64,000 nt of DNA from contig JAGOHK010000010.1 of assembly GCA_017996175.1 (NCBI GenBank), forward strand, positions 1 through 64,000, read 5' to 3'. Source of the stretch: Leptospiraceae bacterium. GTDB lineage: Bacteria; Spirochaetota; Leptospiria; Leptospirales; Leptospiraceae. Under the pieces are notes generated by a model. That model ran no database searches. It was given only the letters and a program-made list of their open reading frames with translations, and was not told where the DNA came from. A program made the position numbers and the translations under genes. This document shows positions 33,016-43,911 of this stretch, one piece after another; the first letter of the stretch is position 1; each line of letters begins with the position of its first letter.

Positions 33016-34067
33016 AAATCTATCAACATGTGGACGAGTTCAATGATCGAGATGGAATTGGAAATGACATTCGCGGCTTTCAATCTATTTTCAAAAAACT
33101 AAATATTCCAAACGCAATTTTAACAAGAGTAAATATTTCTAACTCTGAGTTTGAAATTTATTCTCCACTCAAATACCCGAAAATTTTTTCAGAGGATGTG
33201 CACATCCTACACTTTGGTGGAACAGGTTATCCGTTAGAATTTTTCCAAGAACTTCCTGGCAAAAAAATTCTTCGTTTTCATAACATGACTCCTATTTCCT
33301 TCTTTCAGAATTTTATGAGCGAAGATCTTTTTAAAACCTTTGAACGAAATGAAATCAAGTCTAATTTAGAACTCTTCTCTCTTCACCGCTCTTTGTCGTA
33401 TGTCCTGTCTGATTCCAATTTCAACCAATCTGAATACTTAAAGCTCATAGGCGAACCCAATAAAACTAAAATGCAAGTAATACCGGTTATTCGTAATTAT
33501 CCTCAAGTTCAAAAGAAAGAGAGTTTTGGTAAAAGAATTGGCTTTATTGGAAGATGGGCTCCCAACAAAAAACTAGAAGATTTGATTTTTACTTTGTTCT
33601 TTCTGCAAAAGATTGATCCATCTTATACACTTGTTCTAATCGGAAAAAAAAATCCAGCTTTTCAAACCTACAACGACTACCTATTCGAACTCATTCAAAA
33701 ATTGGAGCTTACCAATAAAGTAGAAATTCACGACAATCCAAATGACGAAGAAGTAAAAAAGGAACTCTCGACTTTGGATATTTATCTCTCCCTAAGTGAA
33801 CATGAAGGTTTTGGAATTCCTATTCTAGAAGCAATGGCAATGGGTGTTCCAGTTCTGGCGTTTTCCTCAAGTGCCGTAGTTGAAACAGTTAAAGATGCAG
33901 GTTTGCTTTTTACTCAAAAAGATTTTCCACTCCTCGCAGAATTAATTCAAAAAGTAATTTCAACAATAGAGTTGAAAACAAAAATCATTGAATCCCAATT
34001 CAAACGAGTCAAAGCTTTTAATGAATTTCCATTTGCCGAAACATTGCTTCGCATTTTAAAATCTTAG
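33012..34067 (+). CDS. GT4-family glycosyltransferase, copy 1
   Basis: A 351-residue GT-B glycosyltransferase. The acceptor half carries DRDGIGNDIRG and RFHNMTPISFF; the donor half carries FIGRWAPNKKLEDLI (about 175-190) and LSEHEGFGIPILEAMAMGVP (about 259-279), the E-x7-E signature of retaining GT4 enzymes. It probably transfers a sugar from a nucleotide donor to a glycan or lipid at the inner face of the membrane. It overlaps the upstream gene by 4 bases. It is clearly related to the enzyme at 35032-36099 along the whole length. Confidence 0.9.
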   Translation: MKIYQHVDEFNDRDGIGNDIRGFQSIFKKLNIPNAILTRVNISNSEFEIYSPLKYPKIFSEDVHILHFGGTGYPLEFFQELPGKKILRFHNMTPISFFQNFMSEDLFKTFERNEIKSNLELFSLHRSLSYVLSDSNFNQSEYLKLIGEPNKTKMQVIPVIRNYPQVQKKESFGKRIGFIGRWAPNKKLEDLIFTLFFLQKIDPSYTLVLIGKKNPAFQTYNDYLFELIQKLELTNKVEIHDNPNDEEVKKELSTLDIYLSLSEHEGFGIPILEAMAMGVPVLAFSSSAVVETVKDAGLLFTQKDFPLLAELIQKVISTIELKTKIIESQFKRVKAFNEFPFAETLLRILKS

Positions 34068-34142
34068 ATTTTTAACCTTTAACAAATTGCAAAAAGTTGA
34101 AATTTTTGCGCACATAACTTCCTTTTTCAACCTAATGTAAGT

Positions 34143-34643
34143 ATGATTACCTTTCAAAATAAAAATGAATTTCAAAGAAAAACAGTCAATCTCGAAGAAG
34201 ATACAGTATCTACCCTTCTGATTCCCAAAAACATGCATGACGATTTTCGCCAGAAAACTAAAAAGTATAAAGGCAATACTGCCCTCTACCTCCATAGCCT
34301 ACTCCGAAGGTTTCGGATTATTACCCACTCTGGTATGATCCCCGAACCTGAGAAATTAAAAACTACTTACCAAGACCGGAATCTTGATTTGCAGAAAGTC
34401 AGCTTTAAACCCAAAAATCAAGACTGGCTAGAACTTGGTGCACTGGCTTTTGTTTTTGGAAAATCTCGGTGCTGGATGTTTGTCTTTTTACTGAAATTAG
34501 ACCTCGTGAATATGTGGCACGCTTTAGTTGAAGCTGGGTTAAAAAAAATAGTTCCTATGATCCCCAAGATAGAACTGGAGGTTTTTCAACGACTAGAGAG
34601 GCTTTCGTATAACTTAGCACGAGGCTACCACGTAAAAGTTTAG
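34143..34643 (+). CDS. DUF1564 protein (Leptospira-type), copy 2
   Basis: A 166-residue protein with the same order of segments as the copy at 27552-28160: LIPKNMHDDFRQKTKKYKG, LYLHSLLRR, KTTYQDRNLDLQKVSFKPK, DWLELGALAFVFGKSRCW and MFVFLLKLDLVNMW. It lacks the N-terminal 40 residues of copy 1. It lies between two related glycosyltransferases, 75 bases after the first. There is no Shine-Dalgarno sequence of note. Function unknown. Confidence 0.75.
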   Translation: MITFQNKNEFQRKTVNLEEDTVSTLLIPKNMHDDFRQKTKKYKGNTALYLHSLLRRFRIITHSGMIPEPEKLKTTYQDRNLDLQKVSFKPKNQDWLELGALAFVFGKSRCWMFVFLLKLDLVNMWHALVEAGLKKIVPMIPKIELEVFQRLERLSYNLARGYHVKV

Positions 34644-35031
34644 CAAACATAAAGAACAGCCACAAAAAAGACAAAATTAGACTAGAAAACAAAAAAGACC
34701 CGGGCAGAGCTATACGTTCTTACAATGCAACAAAGGAAGAAGATTGGGCAAGAACAAGCAGTAGCGATCAACCTGGCATCAATAAATTGCGTAGGCGGGA
34801 AGTTTTTATGTATTGGGTAAGCCTGCAATTTATTATATCCGCCCTTTTGCTTGGTCGCAAAACCAGCGCCTTCGCAAAGGGCGAGCGCGACGGTTGGATT
34901 ACTCGTGATGCAGGGAGATATTCTGAGAGCAGAAATAACTTTCTAGTGCAAAAATATTTGAGTAAGTTAACCGGACTGCCCGAGAAAATTTATAAATGAC
35001 ATTTTACTCCTATTTCGAATTCTAAGTTAAC
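34644..35031 (+). other. Intergenic stretch with repeats and a doubtful 70-codon frame
   Basis: No convincing gene lies here. A frame at 34787-34999 would give 70 residues rich in Arg, Gly and Ser without recognisable features; it is likely to be chance coding in GC-richer repeat DNA. AATAAATTGC (about 34770-34779) is complementary to GCAATTTATT (about 34834-34843), and GGCGG and CCGCC words lie just inside or outside these arms. The local base composition differs from that of the flanking glycosyltransferase genes, which fits a degenerate mobile or repeated sequence. Confidence 0.4.
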
Positions 35032-36099
35032 GTGACTTCCTACAAAACGAAAAGAATTGTCCAATTTTCGGCAGGTTTTAACCCGGGCGATGCGATTAGT
35101 AATGAGATGCTAATGCTGAAAGCCTATTTTCAAGAGATTGGTTTTGAGGGAGAAATTTATTCTGAAAATATTGGTAAGGATACAAAAGGTCTTGCTAAGA
35201 AATTCAAATCTTATAGCGAAAAGGATTTTGATTTTGTGATTTATCATCACTCGATTCATTCCGCAGTTTTCGATTTTGTAGAAAAATTAAAATCTCCTAA
35301 AGCGCTCATCTATCATAATGTGACCCCAAGTCATTTCTTCGAACCTTATGATTTAAAGTTAACGCATTATCTCAAAAAAGGAAGGGAAGAATTAAAAAAT
35401 CTAAATGGAAAATTTCAACTGTATTTCGCTGACTCTGAATTCAATCGAAAGGAACTTTTAGATTTAGGATTTTCCGATGTCCGAGTTCTTCCTATTATTT
35501 ACGACTTTGCAAAATTAAAAAAAAGAGATTCTCCTCCACCAAATGAAATAAAGCAAATTATCTTTGTAGGTCGAATTGCTCCTAACAAAAAACAAGATGA
35601 TTTAATCAAACTTGCAAAAGTTTTGAAGGATTATTTTTTTTTCGATTTTCAAATTCATTTGGTTGGTTATTGCTCTAAAGAGTTAGAACTTTACAAAGAA
35701 GAATTGATTTCTCTTATTCAGCTTTTTGGCTTAGAGAATCATATACTCTTCTCTGACTTTCTAAGTGATGAATTGCTTGCAGAATATTACCAGAAAGCAG
35801 ATTTGTTTTTATGTATGAGTGAACACGAAGGATTTTGCGTTCCGCTTCTTGAGTCTATGTTCTACGATGTTCCGATAATCGCGTTTGATGCAGGTGCCGT
35901 GAAAGATACTTTAGATGGTGCGGGAATCCTAGTGAAAGAGAAAAACTTTCCAAGTATTTGTGAATGTATTCTAAAAATTTTTTCCGATAGAGATTTTAGA
36001 GAGAAAATTCTAATTTCACAGCGCGAAAGATTAGATCGATTTCGAAAAGGAAATCATACAAGCATTATTGGTTACGCAATCAAATATTTTACATTATGA
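35032..36099 (+). CDS. GT4-family glycosyltransferase, copy 2
   Basis: A 355-residue enzyme from a GTG start. [42 protein letters not shown] and [20 protein letters not shown] match the glycosyltransferase at 33012-34067 segment by segment, so the two are tandem paralogues with a DUF1564 gene between them. It is a retaining GT-B enzyme by the E-x7-E motif. It overlaps the permease gene by 4 bases (ATGA), which links it to the transporter operon. A weak Shine-Dalgarno sequence precedes the GTG. Confidence 0.9.
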   Translation: MTSYKTKRIVQFSAGFNPGDAISNEMLMLKAYFQEIGFEGEIYSENIGKDTKGLAKKFKSYSEKDFDFVIYHHSIHSAVFDFVEKLKSPKALIYHNVTPSHFFEPYDLKLTHYLKKGREELKNLNGKFQLYFADSEFNRKELLDLGFSDVRVLPIIYDFAKLKKRDSPPPNEIKQIIFVGRIAPNKKQDDLIKLAKVLKDYFFFDFQIHLVGYCSKELELYKEELISLIQLFGLENHILFSDFLSDELLAEYYQKADLFLCMSEHEGFCVPLLESMFYDVPIIAFDAGAVKDTLDGAGILVKEKNFPSICECILKIFSDRDFREKILISQRERLDRFRKGNHTSIIGYAIKYFTL

Positions 36100-37102
36100 A
36101 AAAATACTTCATCAAACGTTTTTTACTTTTATTTCCAACTGTTCTAGGAATCACCTTTGTAGTATTTCTAATTTCTCACATGGCACCGGGTGGTCCTTTT
36201 GAGTCCGAGCTTGCCAAATGGCGTGGAACCGCAAACGAAAGCGGGGGTAGTCAAAAGCAAATTTCTGCCGAAGAAATCCAACTTCTAAAAGAGCGGCTAC
36301 ACTTGGATAAACCCGCACCGATAGCCTACCTATACTGGCTAGGCAATATTATCCGCTTTGACTTGGGGGAGTCTAGAATTAATTACAAAAAAGTAAGCGA
36401 TTTAATTTTTGAAAAAATGCCTATCTCACTCATGTTCGGACTGAGTGGATTTTTCATTTCGTATTTAATTTGCATTCCTCTTGGAATTTACAAAGGACTT
36501 CATCACGGGGAAGCATTTGATCTGGTTACTAGCTTTATCATTTTCTTCACCTACTCTATTCCAATTTTTGCACTTGCCCTTTTACTTTTGTATTTTCTTG
36601 CTTCGGGTGAATTCTTTTCGATTTTCCCGCTTGGGCATGAAGTCTCAGATAATTATGAGTCCTACACCACTTGGGGGCAAATACTCGATAGACTCCACCA
36701 CATGTTCCTTCCTATGCTATGTTATATTTTTCATTCCTTCGCCGTTCAAACTATTCTCATGAAAAATTCTCTCTTGGAAGAAATTAGCAAGGACTATGTA
36801 AGAACTGCCGTTGCCAAAGGTATGACATTTCGCGATGCAGTATTCAAACATGCGTTTCGAAATTCTCTCATTCCAATTGCCACTGGGTTTGGGAGTAATC
36901 TTGGTTTGCTCTTCGCAGGCTCGCTTATCATCGAGTTGGTATTTAGCATTGATGGCATGGGCTTACTTAGTTTTAACGCTGTCAGAGAAAGAGACACTGA
37001 TCTTATGATGGGACTTTTACTCGTGCAAAGTTTCCTATCTCTCGCTGGAAATATCGTTTCTGATTTCTGTTATGTATTAATTGACCCAAGGATTAAGTTC
37101 GA

Positions 37103-37106
<4 letters not shown>
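36096..37106 (+). CDS. yejB: Peptide/microcin ABC transporter permease, YejB-like
   Basis: A 336-residue inner-membrane permease with six membrane helices. The first helix is followed by MAPGGPFE, and the cytoplasmic loop [20 protein letters not shown] (about 226-246) is the EAA coupling motif for the ATPase. The opening [20 protein letters not shown] is typical of the DppB/OppB/YejB family. The insert between helix 1 and 2 with [20 protein letters not shown] resembles YejB. It forms the channel with the next gene product. Both junctions overlap by 4 bases. Confidence 0.9.
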
Positions 37107-38142
<1,036 letters not shown>

Positions 38143-38146
<4 letters not shown>

Positions 38147-39279
38147 AAAAAGAAAATCCAACACCTAAAACTAAAAAGCCAATAGCCGAAACACCAATAG
38201 CAAAGTCACCGAAAATAAAATCGACTGTTGCCAAGAAGGAAGTTATCACAAAGCCGACGAGAGCAAAAAAAGAAGTTATCACCAAACCAACAAAAATTGA
38301 AATTGTAAAACCAGAAATTCTTTCCATTGAAAATCTATCTTTAACGATTCAAGGCAATCCCGTGTTACCCGTTTTGCAAAATGTATCTTTTACTTTAGAA
38401 GAAGGAGAAATTTTGGCTTTAGTTGGCGAATCCGGTAGCGGCAAATCACTCACAGCCCTTTCGATTACAAAACTTTTACCTGTAAAACAATTTGAATATA
38501 CTACTGGAAAAATTATTTTCAGTGGAACAAATATTTTGGAAGTCAGTGATGAAAAACTACGCGCCATTCGCGGAAAGGAAATCGCTTACATCTTCCAAGA
38601 TCCATTCACATCACTAAATCCATTAAAGAAAATCAAAGACCAAATCATTGAGTCCTACAAAATTCATATTTCCGAAAATGAAAAAGAAGCTGTGGATAAG
38701 GCAAAGTATCTGCTTAATAAAGTAGGGTTAACTGAGCTCGACGATAGGCTCAACTCTTATCCGGGTCAAATGAGCGGTGGAATGTTGCAAAGAATCTGTA
38801 TTGCCTCTGCTCTTATGTGTGATCCAAAACTTTTGATTGCCGATGAGCCAACGAGTGCGCTTGATGTAACAATTCAATCACAACTTGTAGACTTACTTTT
38901 AAAAATAAAAGAAGAAATTTCTATGTCAATCCTATTTATCTCACATGATATTTCGCTTGTCGCATCTCTTGCCAACCGAATCGCAGTGATGTATGCGGGG
39001 CAAATTGTAGAAATTGGAGAAACTGATCTTTTGATTGAAAAGCCAAATCATCCTTATACGCAGGCTCTTCTTCGTTCTATTCCAAGCGGAATTAAGTCGC
39101 ACCAAAAGCTTGCAGTCATTGATGGAATCGTTCCTTCGCCTGTCAATTATCCAGTAGGTTGTCATTTTTCTACTCGCTGTCCACAGGTCATGGAACGATG
39201 TAAACTCGAAAAACCTCCGCTCTATGAGCTAACAAAGAATAGACGCTCGGCTTGTTTTTTACAGGAGAAGAAAAAATGA
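38143..39279 (+). CDS. Peptide ABC transporter ATPase, DppD/OppD-like, with basic N-terminal extension
   Basis: A 378-residue ATPase. Residues 1 to about 55 form a Lys/Pro/Thr-rich extension with the direct repeat KKEVITKPT and no counterpart in DppD. Then follow Walker A GESGSGKS (about 99-106), the Q-loop [11 protein letters not shown], the signature MSGGMLQR and Walker [13 protein letters not shown]. The C-terminal oligopeptide-transporter tail is present ([18 protein letters not shown]) with Cys residues that bind an iron-sulphur cluster in some members. It overlaps both neighbours by 4 bases. Confidence 0.92.
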
Positions 39280-40223
39280 TCGAAGTAAAAAATCTTTCTT
39301 CCAGTTATACTGTAAATTCAAAAGAGTTTTTCAAAAAGAATATCATTCGTGCTGTAGAAAATGTAGATATTACAATTCCTGACAAACATACTCTTGGCTT
39401 AGTTGGGGAATCAGGTTGCGGCAAATCATCATTAGGCAGAACAATCCTTCGTTTACAGTCCTTTGATTCTGGAAGTATAAAATATAATGGGGTTGAGTTA
39501 ACTACTCTTTCCCAAAAAGAATTACTCCCCTACAGAAAAAATCTGCAAATTATTTTCCAAGACCCTTACTCTTCTTTAAACCCTAGGCTTACTATTTTTG
39601 AAATCATCACAGAAGGACTTACGATTCACAAAAAAGTTTCTCGTAAAGAATCCCAAGACCTAGTAGTTGCCATCTTAGAAAAGATGAGTCTCAAATCGGA
39701 CATACTCACTCGTTATCCGCACGAATTTTCTGGTGGACAGAGACAGCGAATTGCGATTGCCCGTGCCCTGATTTTAAATCCAGAATTTATTGTTTGTGAT
39801 GAAATTGTTTCCGCACTCGATGTATCGAACCAAGCTCAAGTAATCAACTTACTTGCTGATTATAAGAAAGATAAAAATCTTTCTCTACTATTTATTTCGC
39901 ACGACTTAAATATCATCACGCATATTTCAGATGACATTGCAATAATGTATTTGGGAAAAGTGGTTGAAGTAGGAAGCAAAAAAGAAATCGTAGAAAAGCC
40001 TTCTCATCCTTACACAAAATCCTTATTTGCCTCAACATTCGAATTAGAAAACCGTAAAAAGAAAAGAGTCATTTTATCGGGTGAAATTCCTGGCGTATTA
40101 AATAAGCCTAATGGCTGTTATTTCCATACACGCTGTCCAATTGCACAAGATATTTGCAAACGAGAAATTCCGCCAGTAAAAGTGCTTTCTAAAACTCATG
40201 TATCGGCTTGTCATTTTAGTTAA
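39276..40223 (+). CDS. Peptide ABC transporter ATPase, DppF/OppF-like
   Basis: The ATG at 39276, which overlaps the upstream stop as ATGA and follows AGGAGAAG, gives 315 residues. A frame from 39252 would add eight residues and is not needed. Walker A GESGCGKSS, the Q-loop IFQDPYSSLNPRLT, the signature FSGGQRQR, Walker B FIVCDEIVSALD and the C-terminal tail LNKPNGCYFHTRCPIAQ are complete. It forms the nucleotide-binding pair with the previous gene. In enterobacterial Yej systems these two ATPases are one fused protein (YejF); here they are separate. Confidence 0.93.
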   Translation: MIEVKNLSSSYTVNSKEFFKKNIIRAVENVDITIPDKHTLGLVGESGCGKSSLGRTILRLQSFDSGSIKYNGVELTTLSQKELLPYRKNLQIIFQDPYSSLNPRLTIFEIITEGLTIHKKVSRKESQDLVVAILEKMSLKSDILTRYPHEFSGGQRQRIAIARALILNPEFIVCDEIVSALDVSNQAQVINLLADYKKDKNLSLLFISHDLNIITHISDDIAIMYLGKVVEVGSKKEIVEKPSHPYTKSLFASTFELENRKKKRVILSGEIPGVLNKPNGCYFHTRCPIAQDICKREIPPVKVLSKTHVSACHFS

Positions 40224-40277
40224 TGTGAATTACCAGAAAAGTCTTGACAGATTTGTAAAAAGGTTCAAATTTAAGTC

Positions 40278-40841
40278 ATGGTAGCCAATGTATTACAAAA
40301 AGAATTCCTTCGAGAAAATTTTGTTCCTATTAGTGTTGAGGCTTATCATTACCTTGCCGAAAAGAATCTAATCTCCGAAAAAGCTGAGTTAATTGAAGGA
40401 GTTATTATTAAAAAAATGCCAAAGTCACCTATTCATTCTGCTTTAGTTCGTAAGCTCATTCAATTTTTTCAAAAATCTATTTCTTCTCAACATAGCATCT
40501 CTAGTGAAAAACCATTGACACTAAAACACTCTGAGCCGGAACCCGATTTGGCGATTGTAGATTTTAGAGAGGATTTTTATGCAGAGGCACATCCTAGTTA
40601 TGCGCACTTAGTAATCGAAATTTTTCTTTCCACTATCGCATTCGATCGGGAAAAAGCAGACATTTATGCATCCGCAAAAATTCCTGAATACTGGATTTTT
40701 AATTTGCAAAACAAAACTCTCGAAGTGTTTCAAAATCCATCAAACGACAAATACCAATTAGCCGCAGTTTTAACTGCGGCTGATTCTATTCACCCTCTCT
40801 TTCAATCGGAAATTCTTTTAGATTTAAAAGAATTTTTATAA
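40278..40841 (+). CDS. Uma2-family endonuclease-like protein
   Basis: A 187-residue protein with the Uma2 (DUF820) pattern: LAEKNLISEKAELIEGVIIK, HSALVRKLIQ, PEPDLAIVDFRED, LVIEIFLSTIAFDREKADIY and IPEYWIFNL. The PD-(D/E)xK-type residues (Glu in ELIEG, Asp in EPDLAI, E in VIEI, Lys in EKADIY) appear intact. Uma2 proteins are abundant in cyanobacteria and scattered elsewhere, often in many copies; nuclease activity is predicted from the fold. It stands alone. No partner gene is evident. Confidence 0.88.
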   Translation: MVANVLQKEFLRENFVPISVEAYHYLAEKNLISEKAELIEGVIIKKMPKSPIHSALVRKLIQFFQKSISSQHSISSEKPLTLKHSEPEPDLAIVDFREDFYAEAHPSYAHLVIEIFLSTIAFDREKADIYASAKIPEYWIFNLQNKTLEVFQNPSNDKYQLAAVLTAADSIHPLFQSEILLDLKEFL

Positions 40842-40925
40842 GAACCTATCAGAACCTTGGAACTATTAATTTTTTTGTTGGAGAAAAAATTCGCTTTGGA
40901 AAACGCTCTAAATAATAAAACTTCC

Positions 40926-41681
40926 ATGAAGAAATGGTTTTCCATCTTACTTTTATTTAGTCTTTTTCAAACAAGTATTTTTGCGAATTGGATGCCTTAT
41001 TTTAATATGTCTGACTCCAAGCCGATTCCAGAACAGGAAAATCAAATTCAGATGAAAGATGAACATATTCGTATTTTTCTATTGCATGATAAATACGAAA
41101 TGAAAATCAGTTACACATTCTTCAATCATGGAAAAGATAAGCAAATTAAAATGGTATTTCCTATGTATACTAGTTTAGGTGTTCTACAAAATGGAATGCC
41201 AGAAGACGAGGTAATTGATTATTTCAGGAAAAGGCTTACTGTTTTTGTAAACGGTCATGTGGTTAATTGTAATTTTGCGCGTATGAATGAAGGGGAATCA
41301 CCGAAAGTATTTGTGGGTGCTACTCTCACTATGAAGTTTAAAGCGAACCAAAAACTAAATATGCAAGTAATCTATGATGGGGAATACAATAAAACTCCGG
41401 CAGATGCTTCCGTAGAAATTGATTCTAAAACATTACAGATAGAAAGACAAATAGGATATTTATATGGAACTGCTAGTTATTGGCATAAAAATATTGAAAA
41501 CTTTCAAATTTCTTTATCTAAAATTGATCCTAGTTTTTCTTCGTTTAATTTTCAATATGAAGGAAATAAATCTTTCGAATTTACAAAGAAAAATCCAAAT
41601 CTAAATTTAAAAAGCTTTAAACCAAAATCATCAAAAGAAGAATTTACTTTATTCTTATCTCAGATATTCAAAAGTAAATAA
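40926..41681 (+). CDS. Exported hypothetical protein, DUF4424-like
   Basis: The ATG at 40926 gives 251 residues beginning with a signal peptide (MKKWFSILLLFSLFQTSIFA). A frame from 40857 would put 23 residues before the signal peptide and is rejected. The mature part is beta-rich: KDEHIRIFLLHDKYEMKISY, TFFNHGKDKQIKMVFPMY and a YDGEYNKTP segment. This order recalls DUF4424, periplasmic proteins of unknown function, but the match is by eye. Convergent with the OmpA/PD40 gene, 3 bases apart. Confidence 0.5.
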   Translation: MKKWFSILLLFSLFQTSIFANWMPYFNMSDSKPIPEQENQIQMKDEHIRIFLLHDKYEMKISYTFFNHGKDKQIKMVFPMYTSLGVLQNGMPEDEVIDYFRKRLTVFVNGHVVNCNFARMNEGESPKVFVGATLTMKFKANQKLNMQVIYDGEYNKTPADASVEIDSKTLQIERQIGYLYGTASYWHKNIENFQISLSKIDPSFSSFNFQYEGNKSFEFTKKNPNLNLKSFKPKSSKEEFTLFLSQIFKSK

Positions 41682-41684
41682 CGT

Positions 41685-43118
41685 CTAGTCCACTACTTGA
41701 AATTCAGTACGTCGGTTAATTCGACTTGATTCGGGATCTAAATTATTAATTACTGGTTGTGTTGATCCTTTCCCGTCGGGAATCATTCTTTTGCGCTCAA
41801 TTCCTTTTGAATGCAAGTAAGCTCGAACCGATTCTGCTCTTTCTACGGATAATATCTTGTTAAGCGAAACATCACCCGTTAAATCTGTATGCCCTGTGAT
41901 TTTAATTTTAGTATCAGGATTCTCACGTAAAAAATCTGCAATTTGATTTAGAACAGGAAATGAGTCGGAAAGTATTTCACTCGAATTAGTATCAAAGTGA
42001 ACGCTATTGAGAGTTAGTTTTTTCTTTTCCTTTAAAGTTTTATTGATTTCGTCTTTAACTGTATCTTTCTTTGGAAGTTCTACAACGTTTGGGATTTCTA
42101 TATCTTTTTTCGGTGTATCTATCTTTGCCTCTTCAATTGGTTTGTCTCGGACAGGATTTTCTTTGATCGCTAGTTTTGGCTCGTCTTCATCTTTTATGAT
42201 TAGAGCGGTATATATATCGTAATTCTCGTTAGGATTTTTGCGGCAAAAGTAAAACGAATTATTCGCTCGATCAATTACCATGTATGCCTCATCACCTTTT
42301 GTATTAATTTCTGGACCTAAATTTTCTGGCTCACTATAACTTCCATCTTTTTCAATCTTGGAACGATAGATGTCATATCCACCATAACCACCAGCACGAT
42401 TTGAAGCGAAGTAAATGTATTTGCCGTCTTTTGAAATAACTGCCGCAATATTGGAAGAGCCTTCTTGGTTAATGGGGGAAGGTAGCAATTCAGGTTCTTT
42501 TAAATTGTTCCCAGTGATTTTTGCTTTCCAAATTTTTGCTTCACTTGGATTTCCAAATGGATAACGAGTAAAGTAAAAATCATTTCCGTGTAAAAAAGGA
42601 TTTTCCTCCATTTCCTCTGTATTTATTTTATCAGAGAGACTTGAGGCTTTTGCCCATTTGCCGCCAACTTGCTCTGCATAATACAAATCTCGGGATACTC
42701 CTATTTTGCCGTTCGGAAGTTTGAATTCGATTGACCCGTCGCGGTTGGAAGAAAACACGATGAATTTTTCATCTTCTGAAATAAAAGGACTCTGGTCGTC
42801 GAATGGAGAGTTTAATCCGCGTAATTCGACAGGGTTTGTCCATTTTCCATTTGCGAAAGTTGATTTATAAAGGTCTGTGTATTTTGAATTATTTCTTTTA
42901 GAATAAAAATACATCGTTTTCCCGTCGGCAGTAAGAGATGGCGCAAACTCTTGCATATCCGTATTGATATTTCCTGGGATTGGGAATACTTTCACTTCAG
43001 GGGCAGCATAAATTATTCGGGAAATGGTTAAACTAATTAGGAATAGGAGAGAAATCCCAAGGTTAAGAAAATTTCTAGAATCCATTTTATATTTATCAAT
43101 CAGTATTCCGGTATTCAT
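41685..43118 (-). CDS. PD40 beta-propeller / OmpA-like peptidoglycan-binding protein
   Basis: A 477-residue envelope protein; the ATG at 43118 has AGAGGA at a good distance. A hydrophobic segment (about 17-38) serves as signal peptide or anchor. Residues about 45-315 contain several PD40 (WD40-like) repeats, e.g. APSLTADGKTMYFYSKRNN and SPFISEDEKFIVFSSNRDGS. A Lys/Pro/Glu linker (about 320-362) leads to an OmpA-like domain with KITGHTDLTGD, LSVERAESVRAYL and SSRINRRTEFQVV, which binds diaminopimelate of peptidoglycan. Such proteins tie the outer membrane to the wall. Resembles TolB/Pal-like hybrids, though it is not TolB. Confidence 0.85.
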   Translation of the reverse strand: MNTGILIDKYKMDSRNFLNLGISLLFLISLTISRIIYAAPEVKVFPIPGNINTDMQEFAPSLTADGKTMYFYSKRNNSKYTDLYKSTFANGKWTNPVELRGLNSPFDDQSPFISEDEKFIVFSSNRDGSIEFKLPNGKIGVSRDLYYAEQVGGKWAKASSLSDKINTEEMEENPFLHGNDFYFTRYPFGNPSEAKIWKAKITGNNLKEPELLPSPINQEGSSNIAAVISKDGKYIYFASNRAGGYGGYDIYRSKIEKDGSYSEPENLGPEINTKGDEAYMVIDRANNSFYFCRKNPNENYDIYTALIIKDEDEPKLAIKENPVRDKPIEEAKIDTPKKDIEIPNVVELPKKDTVKDEINKTLKEKKKLTLNSVHFDTNSSEILSDSFPVLNQIADFLRENPDTKIKITGHTDLTGDVSLNKILSVERAESVRAYLHSKGIERKRMIPDGKGSTQPVINNLDPESSRINRRTEFQVVD

Positions 43119-43207
43119 CGTATCCTCTTTTCAGAAAGCTTGTACTAGAAAAACTTTGCTCTTTTTTATATCGGAAAAGAAAAAATTTGATTAATAGCTC
43201 ACGGAAA

Positions 43208-43768
43208 TTAATTGATAATGTTTTCGTATGACAATTTATTATATAGAATAGCGGCACCAATAATCATCTGATTTAAAATTTCACTAAGTCCGAGAGCTTC
43301 CTCTTCTGTAATTATTTTATCATCTAGCGCTCTTTTTAGATCATTGATGAAGTTTAAAACTTCCACCTTAAAATAATTATCATACCATTCTTTTACGGAT
43401 TTTATACTGTTTATTTCCTTCTCTGTGTAATGGTAAGTGATTTGAAAAGAATACTCGTCAATGAATTTGAATTTTAACTTGTCGGAGGGATTTTGAGTTT
43501 TTATATATTTAGTAAAGAGGATATTCTTTATTTCTATAGAAATTTGAATGATTTCTCTTAGGTTGCGGATAATGGCTACTTTTTCTCCACCTATTAACTT
43601 TCCATCTATTTCTGTGAATGTTTGATATGCTTCGCCTGTTTGCCTAAATTCTTGAAGTAACATTGAAACCAATTCGTTCATCGCCAATTTTCTAAAATTT
43701 GTATTTACATTCCAGCGAATAAAAAGCTCACCAGAGTCATTTAGTATAAATTCTTCCATGTACTTCAT
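43208..43768 (-). CDS. Hypothetical cytoplasmic protein
   Basis: From the ATG at 43768 the product has 186 residues; a TTG at 43783 would add five. It is soluble, acidic and mostly helical, with no signal peptide. ITEEEALGLSEILNQMIIGA near the C terminus looks like a helical hairpin. I do not recognise the family and see no catalytic motif. No Shine-Dalgarno sequence is visible. It lies alone between the OmpA/PD40 gene and a divergent oxidoreductase. Confidence 0.5.
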   Translation of the reverse strand: MKYMEEFILNDSGELFIRWNVNTNFRKLAMNELVSMLLQEFRQTGEAYQTFTEIDGKLIGGEKVAIIRNLREIIQISIEIKNILFTKYIKTQNPSDKLKFKFIDEYSFQITYHYTEKEINSIKSVKEWYDNYFKVEVLNFINDLKRALDDKIITEEEALGLSEILNQMIIGAAILYNKLSYENIIN

Positions 43769-43911
43769 TTTACTTAATATCAAAAAAAGTCAAGTGATGA
43801 TAATTGGAAAAAAATTAAAACTTAGCTAAACCCAATTCAAATTTTATGCTTTACCCTTTTGCTATAAATTTTTAGCATAAATAAAAATTCTTATGAACAA
43901 GAGAGATATAA

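Noticed and set aside
34787-34999. 70-codon gene
   Set aside because: Unusual composition, no recognised motif, located in repeat-like DNA; kept only as part of a described stretch.
40857-40925. Upstream start for the DUF4424-like protein
   Set aside because: It would place 23 residues before a clear signal peptide that begins at 40926.
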